Source: Lineus longissimus (taxonomy: Eukaryota; Nemertea; Pilidiophora; Heteronemertea; Lineidae). Taken from it: a DNA stretch of 64,000 nucleotides. Positions 10,796-21,400 of the stretch are shown here, piece by piece (within the stretch, counting starts at the first letter, position 1; each line of letters starts with the position of its first letter). The translations under genes and the position numbers were made by a program. The notes beneath the pieces were generated by a model. The model was not told where the DNA came from, made no database searches, and saw only the letters and a list, made by a program, of their open reading frames with translations. The stretch spans positions 9,800,501-9,864,500 of the forward strand of contig NC_088313.1 of NCBI RefSeq assembly GCF_910592395.1. The letters run 5' to 3'.

Positions 10796-10971
10796 TAGGC
10801 GAAACAGGAAGTAGACGAAACAGGAATAGACGAAACAGGAATAGGCGAATCAGGAATAGGCGAAACAGGAATAGGTGAATCAGGAATAGGCGAATCAGGA
10901 ATAGGCGAAACAGGAATTTTGTAGGCGAAACAGGAATAGGCGAAACAGGAATAGGCGAAACAGGCATAAAC
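10796..10971. repeat. 15-bp minisatellite, about 12 units (reverse-complement array)
   Basis: The unit AGGCGAAACAGGAAT is the exact reverse complement of the unit at 10093-10251. Variants (GAATC for GAAAC) are interspersed. The minus-strand frame 10716-11000 reads a periodic Leu-Phe-Arg peptide only because of the 15-bp period. Confidence 0.9.
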
Positions 10972-13399
10972 CGAAGTTGCGCCCCCACTTCATATCTCAT
11001 TTCAGCCTTGTTGAGTATTTAGCATAGTCCAGTCGTAATTAGCAAAGTCTGTATTTTAGATCTACCCGTTGTAACAGTAGATCGTAGTCCGACGTGAGAA
11101 ATAAAGCATTTCATCTCCGATATTCTTGACTGTTGCCCTGCCAGACGCTACCCGCCTTACGAAACAAGCCTCGTCCCCAGGACCAAACAAGCAGGAGGGA
11201 CGAGGTTACCAGGTCTAAAATTGCCCAACTAAAGTCTTGGTTGATTGGTTTTTAGTGGTTGTTTTCTTGGTTTTAATAACCTAATACACAGTCAAAACTG
11301 TCCAAGCTAGGTTAGGATTTGCTACATGGCTATACGCCCCTTAATTGTTTTGAATTGATGCTACTTCATTTTGAACAAAACAAAATGGCTGTTGGCACAC
11401 AAGTACTGATTTTGTGTAGCAATGCATTGGGAGACGAGGCCTAACTAGTCGATGGGGGAAGTTCTCGATTTCTTCGTTTCTCTGTTTATAAATAGCCGGC
11501 AGACAGTGCATGCGAAAATTCCCAAAAATATTCTATACCAAGCTACTTTCTCTCAAGTTACTCTTCATGTATCCATTGCACTCCAAATAGGATCACAAAT
11601 AGTCTTTAAAAGTGCACAAAAAACCCAACGAGCACCATTGATGTGACAAAATGGCGAAAAGCTACGCTAAAAATATAGACACCCATTGATCAAACGTCCA
11701 AAATGGCCAAAGAAGAACTTGTTGCAACAATAAACATTGACCGGATTCGAAATATCCCGCCGGTTTGGAGTTTACGACAAGTACCGAAAGAGAGCGTGCA
11801 ATATATATTTGGTTTATTGCGACTTCACAGCTTCCACACTGTTTAATACCATTCCATACTCCGAGTCTGTAAATAAATCTATAACCTTCAATCTCATGGC
11901 ATAATGCTAATTTAACCGATCCAATACAAAACGCCATACAGGGCCTCCATAAACAGGGCAAATACATGTCAACCAGTATAGCAGCAGTGCAAGATAGGCG
12001 GATACACTGTATGCGGCAATGTAAACAAACAAACATGGCGGTCATTCAAACTTCGGGAATTCGAACGCTTCTGTTCCGAAATCAGGGCCATTCTGTTCAG
12101 ATGTTGCATACTTAACCGTTTAAATTCTCCTCCTGGGCGTTAATCCTCGAATCAGTCATAATGTGACTGTCGAAACCTGGCGAAATAAGCGAAAATTGTC
12201 GTTATAGCGCGTATCAAATCTGTCAATTCAGCCACGATACTTTGTTGATGTTTTCAATGATGACGTCAGAAAGTTATCATGTGATCGTTATCGCGACACC
12301 TATACTTTTGTTCTGTAACGAGTCACAGATTGCTTGTGTAGAAGTTTTAATTGTCCTGGGATAGAATGGTCCGACCAGGGAACAAATGATTAGCCGATTA
12401 GCGGCTATTTTTAGTACTAGCATTATACCCGTGGCGCAGGCAGGTTCAAAACACAATCGTTGTACATGTACCGGTATAGGCCTAATGTAGGCCTATAATA
12501 ATATATGAAAAAATATTTACATTATCATCAGTAAAACGAAATACAAATATGAAAATATACAAAATTACCACAAAGCCCACTTTGATAAGTAAAAATACCA
12601 CAGTGGATCAAAGGTCTAAAAGCGCCCTAGTTTTCCAAAGAAAAGACAATCATGGGCTGTACAAAATACCTTAGAGCCACCAGACTATACTGTGGTGGAC
12701 CGCAGCAGAATGGATAAATTAATAAGTGTTCGAAACGCATCTTCTTGTCCTTTTTTTTCTTTATTCAACCTTGACATGACAATCTATGTAACGACTAACT
12801 AAGGATGACAACGATGACGATGATGATGGTTCAACTGTAAAGATAAACATAACAAATGCCTTAACACTAGACAAGTAATGATTTTGACTAGGCCAGTAAT
12901 ATAGTAATAATACTCATAGTTACGAAACAAGCCAGGGAAACCTCCCTTAGATAATCCAAACTGAGGACAAGGAATGACTCCAAGCCGACTTTACAGTAGA
13001 AGACAAGGCGTTTAGCTATATAGATTTACGGCAGGAGGCAGCACCATACGGGCACAGCTGACAGCATGCTCACTGTGCTCAAATTAACCACTGGTTCTAG
13101 AACAAGTAGGACAGTCTCCTCAATCTCTTACTACACTTTAGTGTGTCCTTAGACAAGTAGAAATGGTTTTATAATCACTTTAAGGGAGCAAAAAGGTCAC
13201 GTGACCAAAAGACCGGGAAGATCTGTCAGGAGTGTAGTCCATATGGGCCAAGTCTCAAAATTGGACCAACGGGTACCATCTCCGGTGGCAAAGTCTCATA
13301 GTGATTTTTTTGCTCCTTGGTATCTCTAGTTTATGAATTCAAATGATAGCCCTGCTCAATGAGAAGCTTTTTGGTAGTTTTCAGCCGGTTTTCATGATA
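10972..13399. other. no gene recognised
   Basis: The longest frame (11662-12045, minus, 127 codons, Cys-rich) has no recognisable domain or splice context. A TGACGTCA site occurs near 12262, and a CCTCGTCCC / GGGACGAGG stem near 11170-11205. The rest shows nothing I can support. Confidence 0.5.
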
Positions 13400-13480
13400 G
13401 GGTATGGTCAATTTCGGGGGCCCTGAATAATGGGGTAGGGGAAACAAAAGAAGCTGCCATTTGGTAACGGATGGACCAAA

Positions 13481-13511
<31 letters not shown>

Positions 13512-14060
13512 ACCTCAAAATGTTCAGCTAGGATGCCTCTAACATATTCTAAGATGTGTTTTGATGTAATGCATGTAAGTAGGTCAACAGAGGTCAAAAG
13601 GTCACGAATATTGAGGGTTGCTCAAAATCTGTGACAGTCAAACACCTGACGAAAAAGTAATGCTGAGGGTCAATTATTCAAACAATTTACACTTGAAATC
13701 TGTTTTTTAGTGTTTTCTAATGCTCTTAATATAATTTCAGAGGGGCTATAGGAAATTATTTTGATACATTTGGAATCCACAACAACTGTACGGAGTGCTT
13801 ACAATCTGAAATTTTGAAATTTCAGAATATGGGGTAAGGGAAACATAACCAACTGTTAAATCGCAATGGATGGACCCAATTAATAGTTTAAGACCTCAAA
13901 TGTTAAGCATAGCTGCCTCTTATAAAACCGTAAGGTGTATTCTAATATAAAGCATGTAACTAGGTCAACTGAGGTCAAAAGGTCATGAATTACGGGGCTG
14001 CTTAAAACATTGGCCACATACGACAAAGGCAATGCTGTGTAGGCCCACTACACTGACATT
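13400..14060. repeat. diverged direct duplication with an (ATT)n tract
   Basis: The phrases GGTCAAAAGGTCA, CCTCAAA.TGTTCAGC and GCATGTAA.TAGGTCAAC recur at about 13530-13690 and 13890-14060. This indicates two diverged copies of a unit about 400 bp long. An (ATT)n microsatellite occupies 13483-13511 inside the first copy. It is non-coding. Confidence 0.5.
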
Positions 14061-14169
14061 TTATGTAATAAATGTTAAAACTTAAAACAACCACGACATC
14101 ATCATCATCTCTCACACATGTTTGCAATTCGCATATTGGTGTGCACTTTAGTCCTTTATCAAGACATAT

Positions 14170-15379
14170 TCATTCCCCTTGCTGACAAATGCGTTTGCAT
14201 CGGCAGGCCATCAGTTCAATGACAGCATCTGGAGCAGTCTTTCCCGCCATCCAGTCAATGGTGAGGTTTCCTTTCTCATCCCGTACCCATCCATACCCAT
14301 CAGGGTCTGGAACCACTGGTTTATTCTCAAGGCTTAGTTTCCAAACACGAGCTTGATAATTTGCGCGCTGGGCATGCTTGTTTAGGGTGTCCTCGCATGG
14401 AGGAAGCATACTTGCTTTACCTCTCCTCTCTTTGCCATGAACAGATCATGCCGCATTTTATTCACCAACACAGTCTTCGTGGTCGGAGCGTACATGACAC
14501 ACGTAAAGTGCTGTAATGTTCCCAATAAATCAGCTGACTGCTCCCACGTGTTTCCAATTTGTGCGAATGCTTGCAGGAACAATTCGCTAGATCGCATCTT
14601 GTCCAAAGGCCCTATCTTGCCGCGTCCAACAAATGCACTAACTGTATCGCATCCGGAAAAGCTGTGAAAGCCGATGAGTGCGTCACAAACATCATCTCCA
14701 AGAGACACCTATAACTGAGAGACTTCAACGAACTGCGTTCTAGTCTTTGTTCCCCGCTTTTGGTACAAGGTGGCAGGAATATCCTTTGCGAACGAGAGAA
14801 GAAGCACGAAGACGTCTGTGTCCTCAGACACCACTATAACACTTTTGTACCCACTTTCTGCGACATGTTTTGTATGCAAAATCATTCGTGTATCCACCTC
14901 TTCTTGTGATGACTCAAGTTCCTCGACCTCACTGCAACAGCTGCCAGTAACCTTGAAGCATTTAGTACCACAAGTGACAAGCAGTACCTTTTCTTTGATC
15001 AGTCCCCTCTTGCTAGTTGACTTCCAGTCGAGAAAAACTCAACAAGTCGTGTCTTATTGTCCGCCTCTGAAAGAAAGTTCCTCCACTTCTTGATCTTGTG
15101 TCCAGGTACAATTGTACTGAATTTGATACCAGTGCCTGAGCCACATTTCTGCCGTTCCGCATCATTGATAGATGCTTCTCTGTAGACATCGAAGACTACA
15201 TCAATTCTCTGACTTGTACCTCCTTCCCTCAATACCCATTTAAGAAGAGAGTTGGAGACCTCCAAGAATGTATTGTTTTTGACATTCAGTTTCTGCACCA
15301 GGCTCATGCCATCGACAATGCATGCGGAATGACTTGGAAGATTTTCTGCAGGGGGTATGGTGTCCCCGATACTGTTCAT
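14170..15379 (-). pseudogene. PIN/FEN-like nuclease-domain half of an invertebrate-expanded protein, broken
   Basis: Read on the minus strand, this continues the protein encoded at 16722-15403. Visible blocks in order are IVDGMSLVQKL (about 15320), DVVFDVYREASI (about 15190), TRMILHTKHVAESGY (about 14880), then SEDTDVFVLLL (about 14820) and GFHSFSGCDTVSAF (about 14660). A C-terminal block RANYQARVW plus GYGWV and MACRCKRIC lies at 14350-14180. The acidic spacing and the GCD-plus-Gly-rich segment resemble PIN/FEN nucleases, an inference from motif pattern. Similar proteins are common as multicopy uncharacterised genes in corals, molluscs and lancelets. The frame is broken by a shift near 15390, a shift near 15020, a TAG at 14709-14711 and a shift near 14400, and the cysteine-rich end stops at 14170. 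Confidence 0.65.
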
Positions 15380-15402
15380 GAGTTTGGTCTTATCCGTTTT
15401 CC

Positions 15403-16722
15403 TTAGTAAACCAATTCATTTGCTAGAGCCCAGGGTATCGGTCCCAGTGGATATGATAAGACGATCTCCATGTCCAACGCTCTTCCTTGTGCAATGATAA
15501 TCATGCGAGCAAATAGATCCCGGTCAGCCCGAAGGATTATTTCTTTACCAGTGCACTTCACTTTCTTCGTACATACATCAGTGAAGGATTTCAGTTTCTG
15601 TTTCTTAACTGTTGCGAAAAAGTCTTTTGCATTTGGTTCTTCCTTTTCAAGGTGCTCGAATCGGAAATCTGTGTAAGCCTTCTCCCCAATTGTGCGAGCG
15701 TTGAGGAGATCCTTGGTTACCTCATCTGGAGCGAGAGTGCCGTTTGAAATGCTGACAAGGGATTCATCTTCCGACTTATTGAATGGGTTTATCATTGCCT
15801 CCTGGATCATTTCCATCCCGGCCTTGACATCTGATTCATCCTTGGTGATTCGTGTGCTATGCAGGTCCGGATGGTTCAAAGATGACGAACTCATTCCTAT
15901 CACGGCTCTCAGTTGGCGGAGGAACTTGCTTTGGTACTCTGCGTTCAGGTAATAACGCCGAACTGCTCCAGGATTTAGGCTAAATCCACGAGTGCCCCCA
16001 GGTGTTTGGGTATCCTTGTTGACCGTTTCTTCAATGGTCTGGTCGACTGGAATCTTTCCAAAAGGGTTGTCTGGCCCTAGTTGAACTGAGAACCCTCCAC
16101 TCATTAAATGAGAAAACGTATCAGGGTGATCGATGTGCAGCCTTGACATTTGTGCATAGTATAATGTCAAGTAACGTGCGTAGTTCAGCCTATCGTATGC
16201 AAAACACCACGGAATCATCGCCTTGATCGAGGAAAGATGTAACAGCCAATCACCTTCTCTTGTTGCGCGTGCCAATCCAAAGACAATCTCCACCATATCT
16301 ATATATGACATCCAAAATGCTGAAAGATTGCCATTGTCGCTCCTGAGGAAATCAAGATACTGTTGGAAAAGGTGAACTATGCGTAAGTAAGACGGATTGG
16401 ACATCACATCATGTGGGACGACTCCTGAAGCATTGTCCACCAGAGATTTTAGCACTGACAAGGCTTGATTCAAGGAGTGTGCTTCTCTCGTTCCCAGCCA
16501 CTGAAGGAATCCGTCCCATGCTATTCTCATCAATGATTCGTACATTATCTTGTGCATTCGAATAGCACGACTGTACTTCCTTCCATCCAGAACACCGCCT
16601 ATTGAACCATCAGCAACAATGCCCGATTCGACGCACAGATCTTTTAAGCCAGCATCTCCAAAGCGTTTGCCTCGAACTGCCAGCAATGTGCATGACGTAT
16701 GGAAAAAAGCCCAAAACCCCAC
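15403..16722 (-). pseudogene. N-terminal half of the same uncharacterised multicopy protein (439-codon open frame)
   Basis: This long open frame is read leftward and ends at a TAA (15405-15403) just before the nuclease-like half, which lies in a different frame. It contains blocks I know from large uncharacterised invertebrate families: GKRFGDAGLKDL near the start, then RAIRMHKIMYESLMRI, then FWMSYIDMVEIVF and FAYDRLNYARYL. Later come FTDVCTKKVK and the terminal LSYPLGPIPWALA. The last one normally continues into the nuclease-like domain, so a one-base break separates the halves. The recorded start is GTG and a TGA lies just upstream in frame (about 16735), so the true N terminus is missing. 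The function is unknown. The length and conservation of this part suggest recent decay. Confidence 0.65.
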
Positions 16723-16936
16723 CGGTTCCCATCAGCATGGCGAAGTTCCATTCTGTCCCCAGCACCTCTGAAGAACTTAAGATTTAGAAAAAGGGCCTTT
16801 TGGAATCGGCCCCAAGAGTAAAATCTAGCCACGATAGACAAGTTTTCCTTGGAAACGCTCGGATTCGAGGTGAGGTCACGCCAGGGATCCTTAGAAGAGA
16901 ACCGTAAGGGCGGCGATACATCATCAATTCCCTACG

Positions 16937-18418
16937 ATGGCAGATTTTGACTTGGACCCCAATGCTATGGAATTTAGGACCAGGAGGAATACGTACCTGG
17001 AACTGACTACAGAGAACCTGATCGCCTTTGAGGAAGAACTCAGTGGGAACCCGGACGCAGATAAAATGGAATCAAAGGAAAAAGAGCCTCAGAGCAGAGG
17101 ACCTGTGAGTGTGACGAGGAGTCAAATCAGCGGGCTGAAGTCATCGGTTACAAAAGCTATCACAAAACTGAGTCAAGCGGTTACAGATGACAAAGGTAAA
17201 CATGAGATGGAACAGTTGGAGGTGATGGTGACAAAAAAGAAAGACAGAGTCGTCGAGGCATTGGAAATATATGGAGCGGAAAAAGGAACAGAACGAATGA
17301 TGCTGGAGGAGATACAGGGATATGAAGAGAAGATTGAACTAGAGTTAACAAGAGTAAGAGAGCTGTTCGAGGCTTCAGTCGTAGGGAGTACCAGAACAGG
17401 ACATTCCCATAAGTCCGTGAGATTCCAGAGACGCACACCGCCTCAAGCTGCAAGACGAACGACGATAGACAGATCGACACAGGATAACGTACATATTCCT
17501 GCAGAAGAGCAACAGCCACCTAACAGTCCAATTCGCGCACCGAGAACAGAACCTCAGCACACAACGACATCACCACCTGTAGTACACCAACAGATTTATC
17601 CGAGCAGCCAACCACAGGAGCCCTGAATGTCACCGCCTGTAATACCACTACAGGCTTGTCCAACTAGTCAACCACCGCACACAATGATGTCATCACCTGT
17701 AGTACATCAACAGGTTGGTCATATTAGTCAGCCACCGCACACAATGATGTCATCACCTGTAGTACATCAACAGACTGGTCATGCTAGTCAGCCACACGAT
17801 ATTGGGATATCGTCACCCGTACAATACCCACAGACTCAGCCAACTAGCCACGCAACGGACACCAGGATGACATCATCTATACTGCACCCACCGATCAATC
17901 CAGCCAGCAGACGCTCACACCCAGCCCGAGGATTGGCAAAAATTCAGCTGGACAAGTTTCACGGAAGAATACCCGAATACAGAGGGTGGCGTGCAGCATT
18001 TAATGTAGCAGTCGACCGGACGGAAATACCCGATGATGAGAAGATGCTGCGGCTTAGAAATGCACTGGGATCAAAAGCAAAAGCTCTAGTAGATGATCTG
18101 CAAAATTTCTCATCGGCACAGTATAAAGAAGCTCTCAGGAGACTTGACAGGGAGTACGGTACAGATCAAAGAGAAGGAGCATGCCTGCTTGACAAGCTAC
18201 ACAAGTTCCCTCCAATCAAGGAAGGAAAAGAGAAGGTTGAAAAACTCAAGGAGCTACTGAATGTCCTTAACACGACCATATCATTTATGCAGTCAGCCGA
18301 CAGAGAAGCAGAACTTGGTGATGGTATGATGCTGTCAGTAATTAACAGCAAGATTCCTGAGAATGACCTCTTCTGTATCATCAATGGAGAGAGCAGAAAG
18401 ACCAAGGCCACACGCTGA
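16937..18418 (+). pseudogene. BEL-1 gag region, interrupted by one in-frame TGA
   Basis: Gag forms the particle that carries the element RNA. Translation from ATG at 16937 gives an acidic, coiled-coil-rich N-terminal part (many Glu/Lys heptads, residues about 45-150). A Pro/Gln/His-rich linker with three near-identical 60-bp repeats (17630-17830) follows. The BEL capsid core KIQLDKFHGRIPEYRGWRAA comes next at 17937. An in-frame TGA at 17624-17626 cuts the frame. A TGA at 18416-18418 ends it, overlapping by one base the ATG of pol (18418). The linker repeats (SSPVVHQQ) are real duplications in the DNA. The capsid block is diagnostic of BEL/Pao gag (DUF1759-type). Confidence 0.82.
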
Positions 18419-21400
18419 TGTCAATGAGGGATTGGCTGGAGCAGCTGGTCGAAACCAGGACCATTGTGCGAGAAGCAATCTATGGATTTGAAGACAGAAA
18501 TCCTGGTCAAAATGAGAAGCAGCCATGGAAAAGGCAAAAGGGACCGGGAAACAGCAGGACTCTAGTCACTATGACAGCTGAAAAGTCTGACAAAGAGAAA
18601 TGTACGATTTGCAAGTTTTACAACCATCCAATGACGGATTGTCGGAAGTTTAAAAGGTTGACACTAAAAGACAGATGGCAAGAGGTGAAGAGAAAAGGCC
18701 TTTGCAGAATTTGCCTTCGTCAAGGACACATGGGCAGTGACTGTCCACAGAAATCAACAGATGAAAAGAGCCACTGGTTGCTGAGACCTAGTCAAGAAGT
18801 AAAGAAAAGTAAAGAGTTGAAAGAAACGGCCACCAAAGAGAAGAAGAACACAGAAACTGCATCTCCAGAGAAGAAACAGCAAGGCCGAGAGAAGAAACCA
18901 AGTACAGGGAAAGGAGGGGACGCGATAGCTACTGTAAATACAGGCAGCACCATCTCATTGAGGACAGTGCTAGTTATCCTGAGAAATGGGAGCAATACGG
19001 TGCAGACAGTGGCGATGTTAGATGATGGATCAAGCTCAAGCTACATCTTGGAAGACATAGCACATGAACTAAAGCTGGAGATGAAAAATACTACCACCAA
19101 AACAGCCACAGTATTTGGCGATAGGAAGGAGACCTACAATTCCTGCAGAGTAACAGATTTCTTCATTGAAGATTTGGAAGGAGAAAACAGTATCAAGCTG
19201 AAGGGCCTATGGACACACCCAGTATTGGTAGGAAAGGCACCGGTAATTGACTGGTCAGATGCCTCTAGAAAATGGAGTCATTTAGCAGATGTCCCTTTTG
19301 TACCACAACCAAGGAAACGAGAGATTGGCATTTTGATAGGGAATCAAATGCCCCTCCTTCACCAAGCTTTAGAAGAAGTCGTCTCTGAAGATGCTGAAGC
19401 ACCAATAGCCAGACTGACCCCCTTGGGTTGGACCTGTATTGGTCCCACTGATCATCCTGGTCATGATGATCACATGAACTGCACCTTTACAGTCAGCAAC
19501 ATGGATTCACATGTAGAAGAAGTGAGAACCCTCACCAAGAAACTTTGGGAATTGGAGGCCATTGGAATGGAGAGACCAAGAGATAAAAGCAAAAGAACCT
19601 GCCTGTCTCCAGAGGAAAAGATAGCTGAGTCAAAAGTGACCTCATCAACACTTTTTAACGGAACCAGATATGAAGTTGCGACTCCATGGAGAGATGAATC
19701 CCCAAATCTGCCAAATAACATGAAGCCAGTTGCTCACCGTCAGCAAAAGATGGAAGAAAACATGAAGAGGAAGGACCTAGCCTTCCATGGGCAATGCACG
19801 GAGGTCATCCTGGGACAAGTAAAGAAAGGATACCTTAAGAAGATTGGGAACGTTAAGACCAACCCTCCAGAAGAAAACGGATTTTACATCCCAATTTTCC
19901 CCGTAAGGAAAGAAGAGAGGGAGACAACCAAGGTTCGGATGGTACTTGACTGCGCGGCGAAATTTGAAGGGAAGAGCCTCAACTCTGAAATCTACCCAGG
20001 ACCAAAGCTTTTGAATGATTTGGTTGATGTCCTCTTGCGATTCCGGAGATATCCAGTAGCAGTGAGTGGAGACATATCAGAAATGTTTTTACAGATAGAG
20101 CTGAAACCAGAGGACAAGAAATTCTACAGAGTAATTTGGGATGGAGAAATCTTTGAGTATCAGAGAACTGTTTTTGGTGATTGCTCTTCACCATACAAGG
20201 CCAACCAAGTTATACAGAAACACACTGACAGTCACAAAAAGGATTTCCCAGAAGCTGCCGACACTATAGAAAACGCATTGTACATGGATGATGCCTTAGA
20301 TAGTAAATGTACCCCTGCAGAGGGGCGCCAAGTCAGGAGGGAGTTGTCAGAACTGTTGACAAAAGCTGGGTGGAAAATGAGAAAATGGATATCCAACAAC
20401 CCCTCAGTATTGGAAGAGATAGCCATCGACGAGAGGGCCTCATCTGTCAACCTGGACCGAGATCGAGACCAATTGCGTGTTCACAACGCCCTTGGAGTGG
20501 TTTGGATTGCTGGTGAAGACGTTTTCACATACAAGTCTAGCGTAGTGGGACAAGAAGAAACCTTTTCAGCCACGAGGAGGGGTCTGCTCCGGTGTATGGC
20601 CAAGTTATTTGACCCTCTAGGATTGCTGGACCCGTACAGGATAAGGGCATGGATCATTTATCAGAAAACATGGGTGCACAGTCAAGAGTGGGATGCGCCG
20701 ATTGATGAAAACCTAGCAAAGGAATGGTATGCATGGGTGACGGAACTCCAGAGTCTGAGAAGCATCAAAGTCAACAGACACATCGGGATGAGTCGCGGTC
20801 TCTCTACAGAGCTACATGTTTTTGGAGACGCATCCAAAGAGGCATTTTCCACCACAGTCTATGCCAGAACACAGATGCCTGATGAGACCTTTCGTGTGAG
20901 GCTGATAGTGGCAAAGACGAGGCTTTCACCATTGAATACGGCATCAATCCCAAGACTAGAGTTATGCGCCGCTGTCTTGGGGACGATAATAGTTGAAAAA
21001 GTCAAGAAGACACTTGAAAGTGGACGAGATGCTCAGCCCTTGAACGTCACGTACTGGAGCGACTCCATGAATGTCTTGTACTGGATAAGACGTCCCGGAA
21101 AAGAATTCAAGACCTACGTCGCAAATAGAGTTGGTGAGATCCAGGAGAGAAGCTCAGCCGACCAATGGAGGCACGTACCTACAAAGCAAAACCCAGCAGA
21201 TCTACCCACCAGAGGTCTTAGTCTTGGAGAATTAGCTGAATCTCAGCTCTGGTGGGAAGGTCCAGATTTCTTGCAGCAAGATGAGGACAAGTGGCCCCCC
21301 AGAAAGATACCGCTTCAGGATGACATCATTGAAGAAGAGAAATCACCAACTTTTGCCATTGTAAAAGAAACAACAGGAGAGGACCCAACCAAGTTCTGCC

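Noticed and set aside
10716-11000. Leu/Phe-rich membrane-like protein on the minus strand
   Set aside because: It is generated by the 15-bp minisatellite period.
11662-12045. 127-codon minus-strand Cys-rich protein
   Set aside because: No domain, no signal and no neighbouring support. A random frame in a GC-varied region is equally likely.
16843-16936. 5' LTR of BEL-1
   Set aside because: No stretch matches the 3' LTR at 23831-24013, so the left LTR is missing or lies outside recognisable sequence.
17624-17626. readthrough or selenocysteine-type TGA in BEL-1 gag
   Set aside because: No downstream SECIS-like or readthrough context was seen, and other TGA codons act as stops in neighbouring elements. 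Mutation is simpler.
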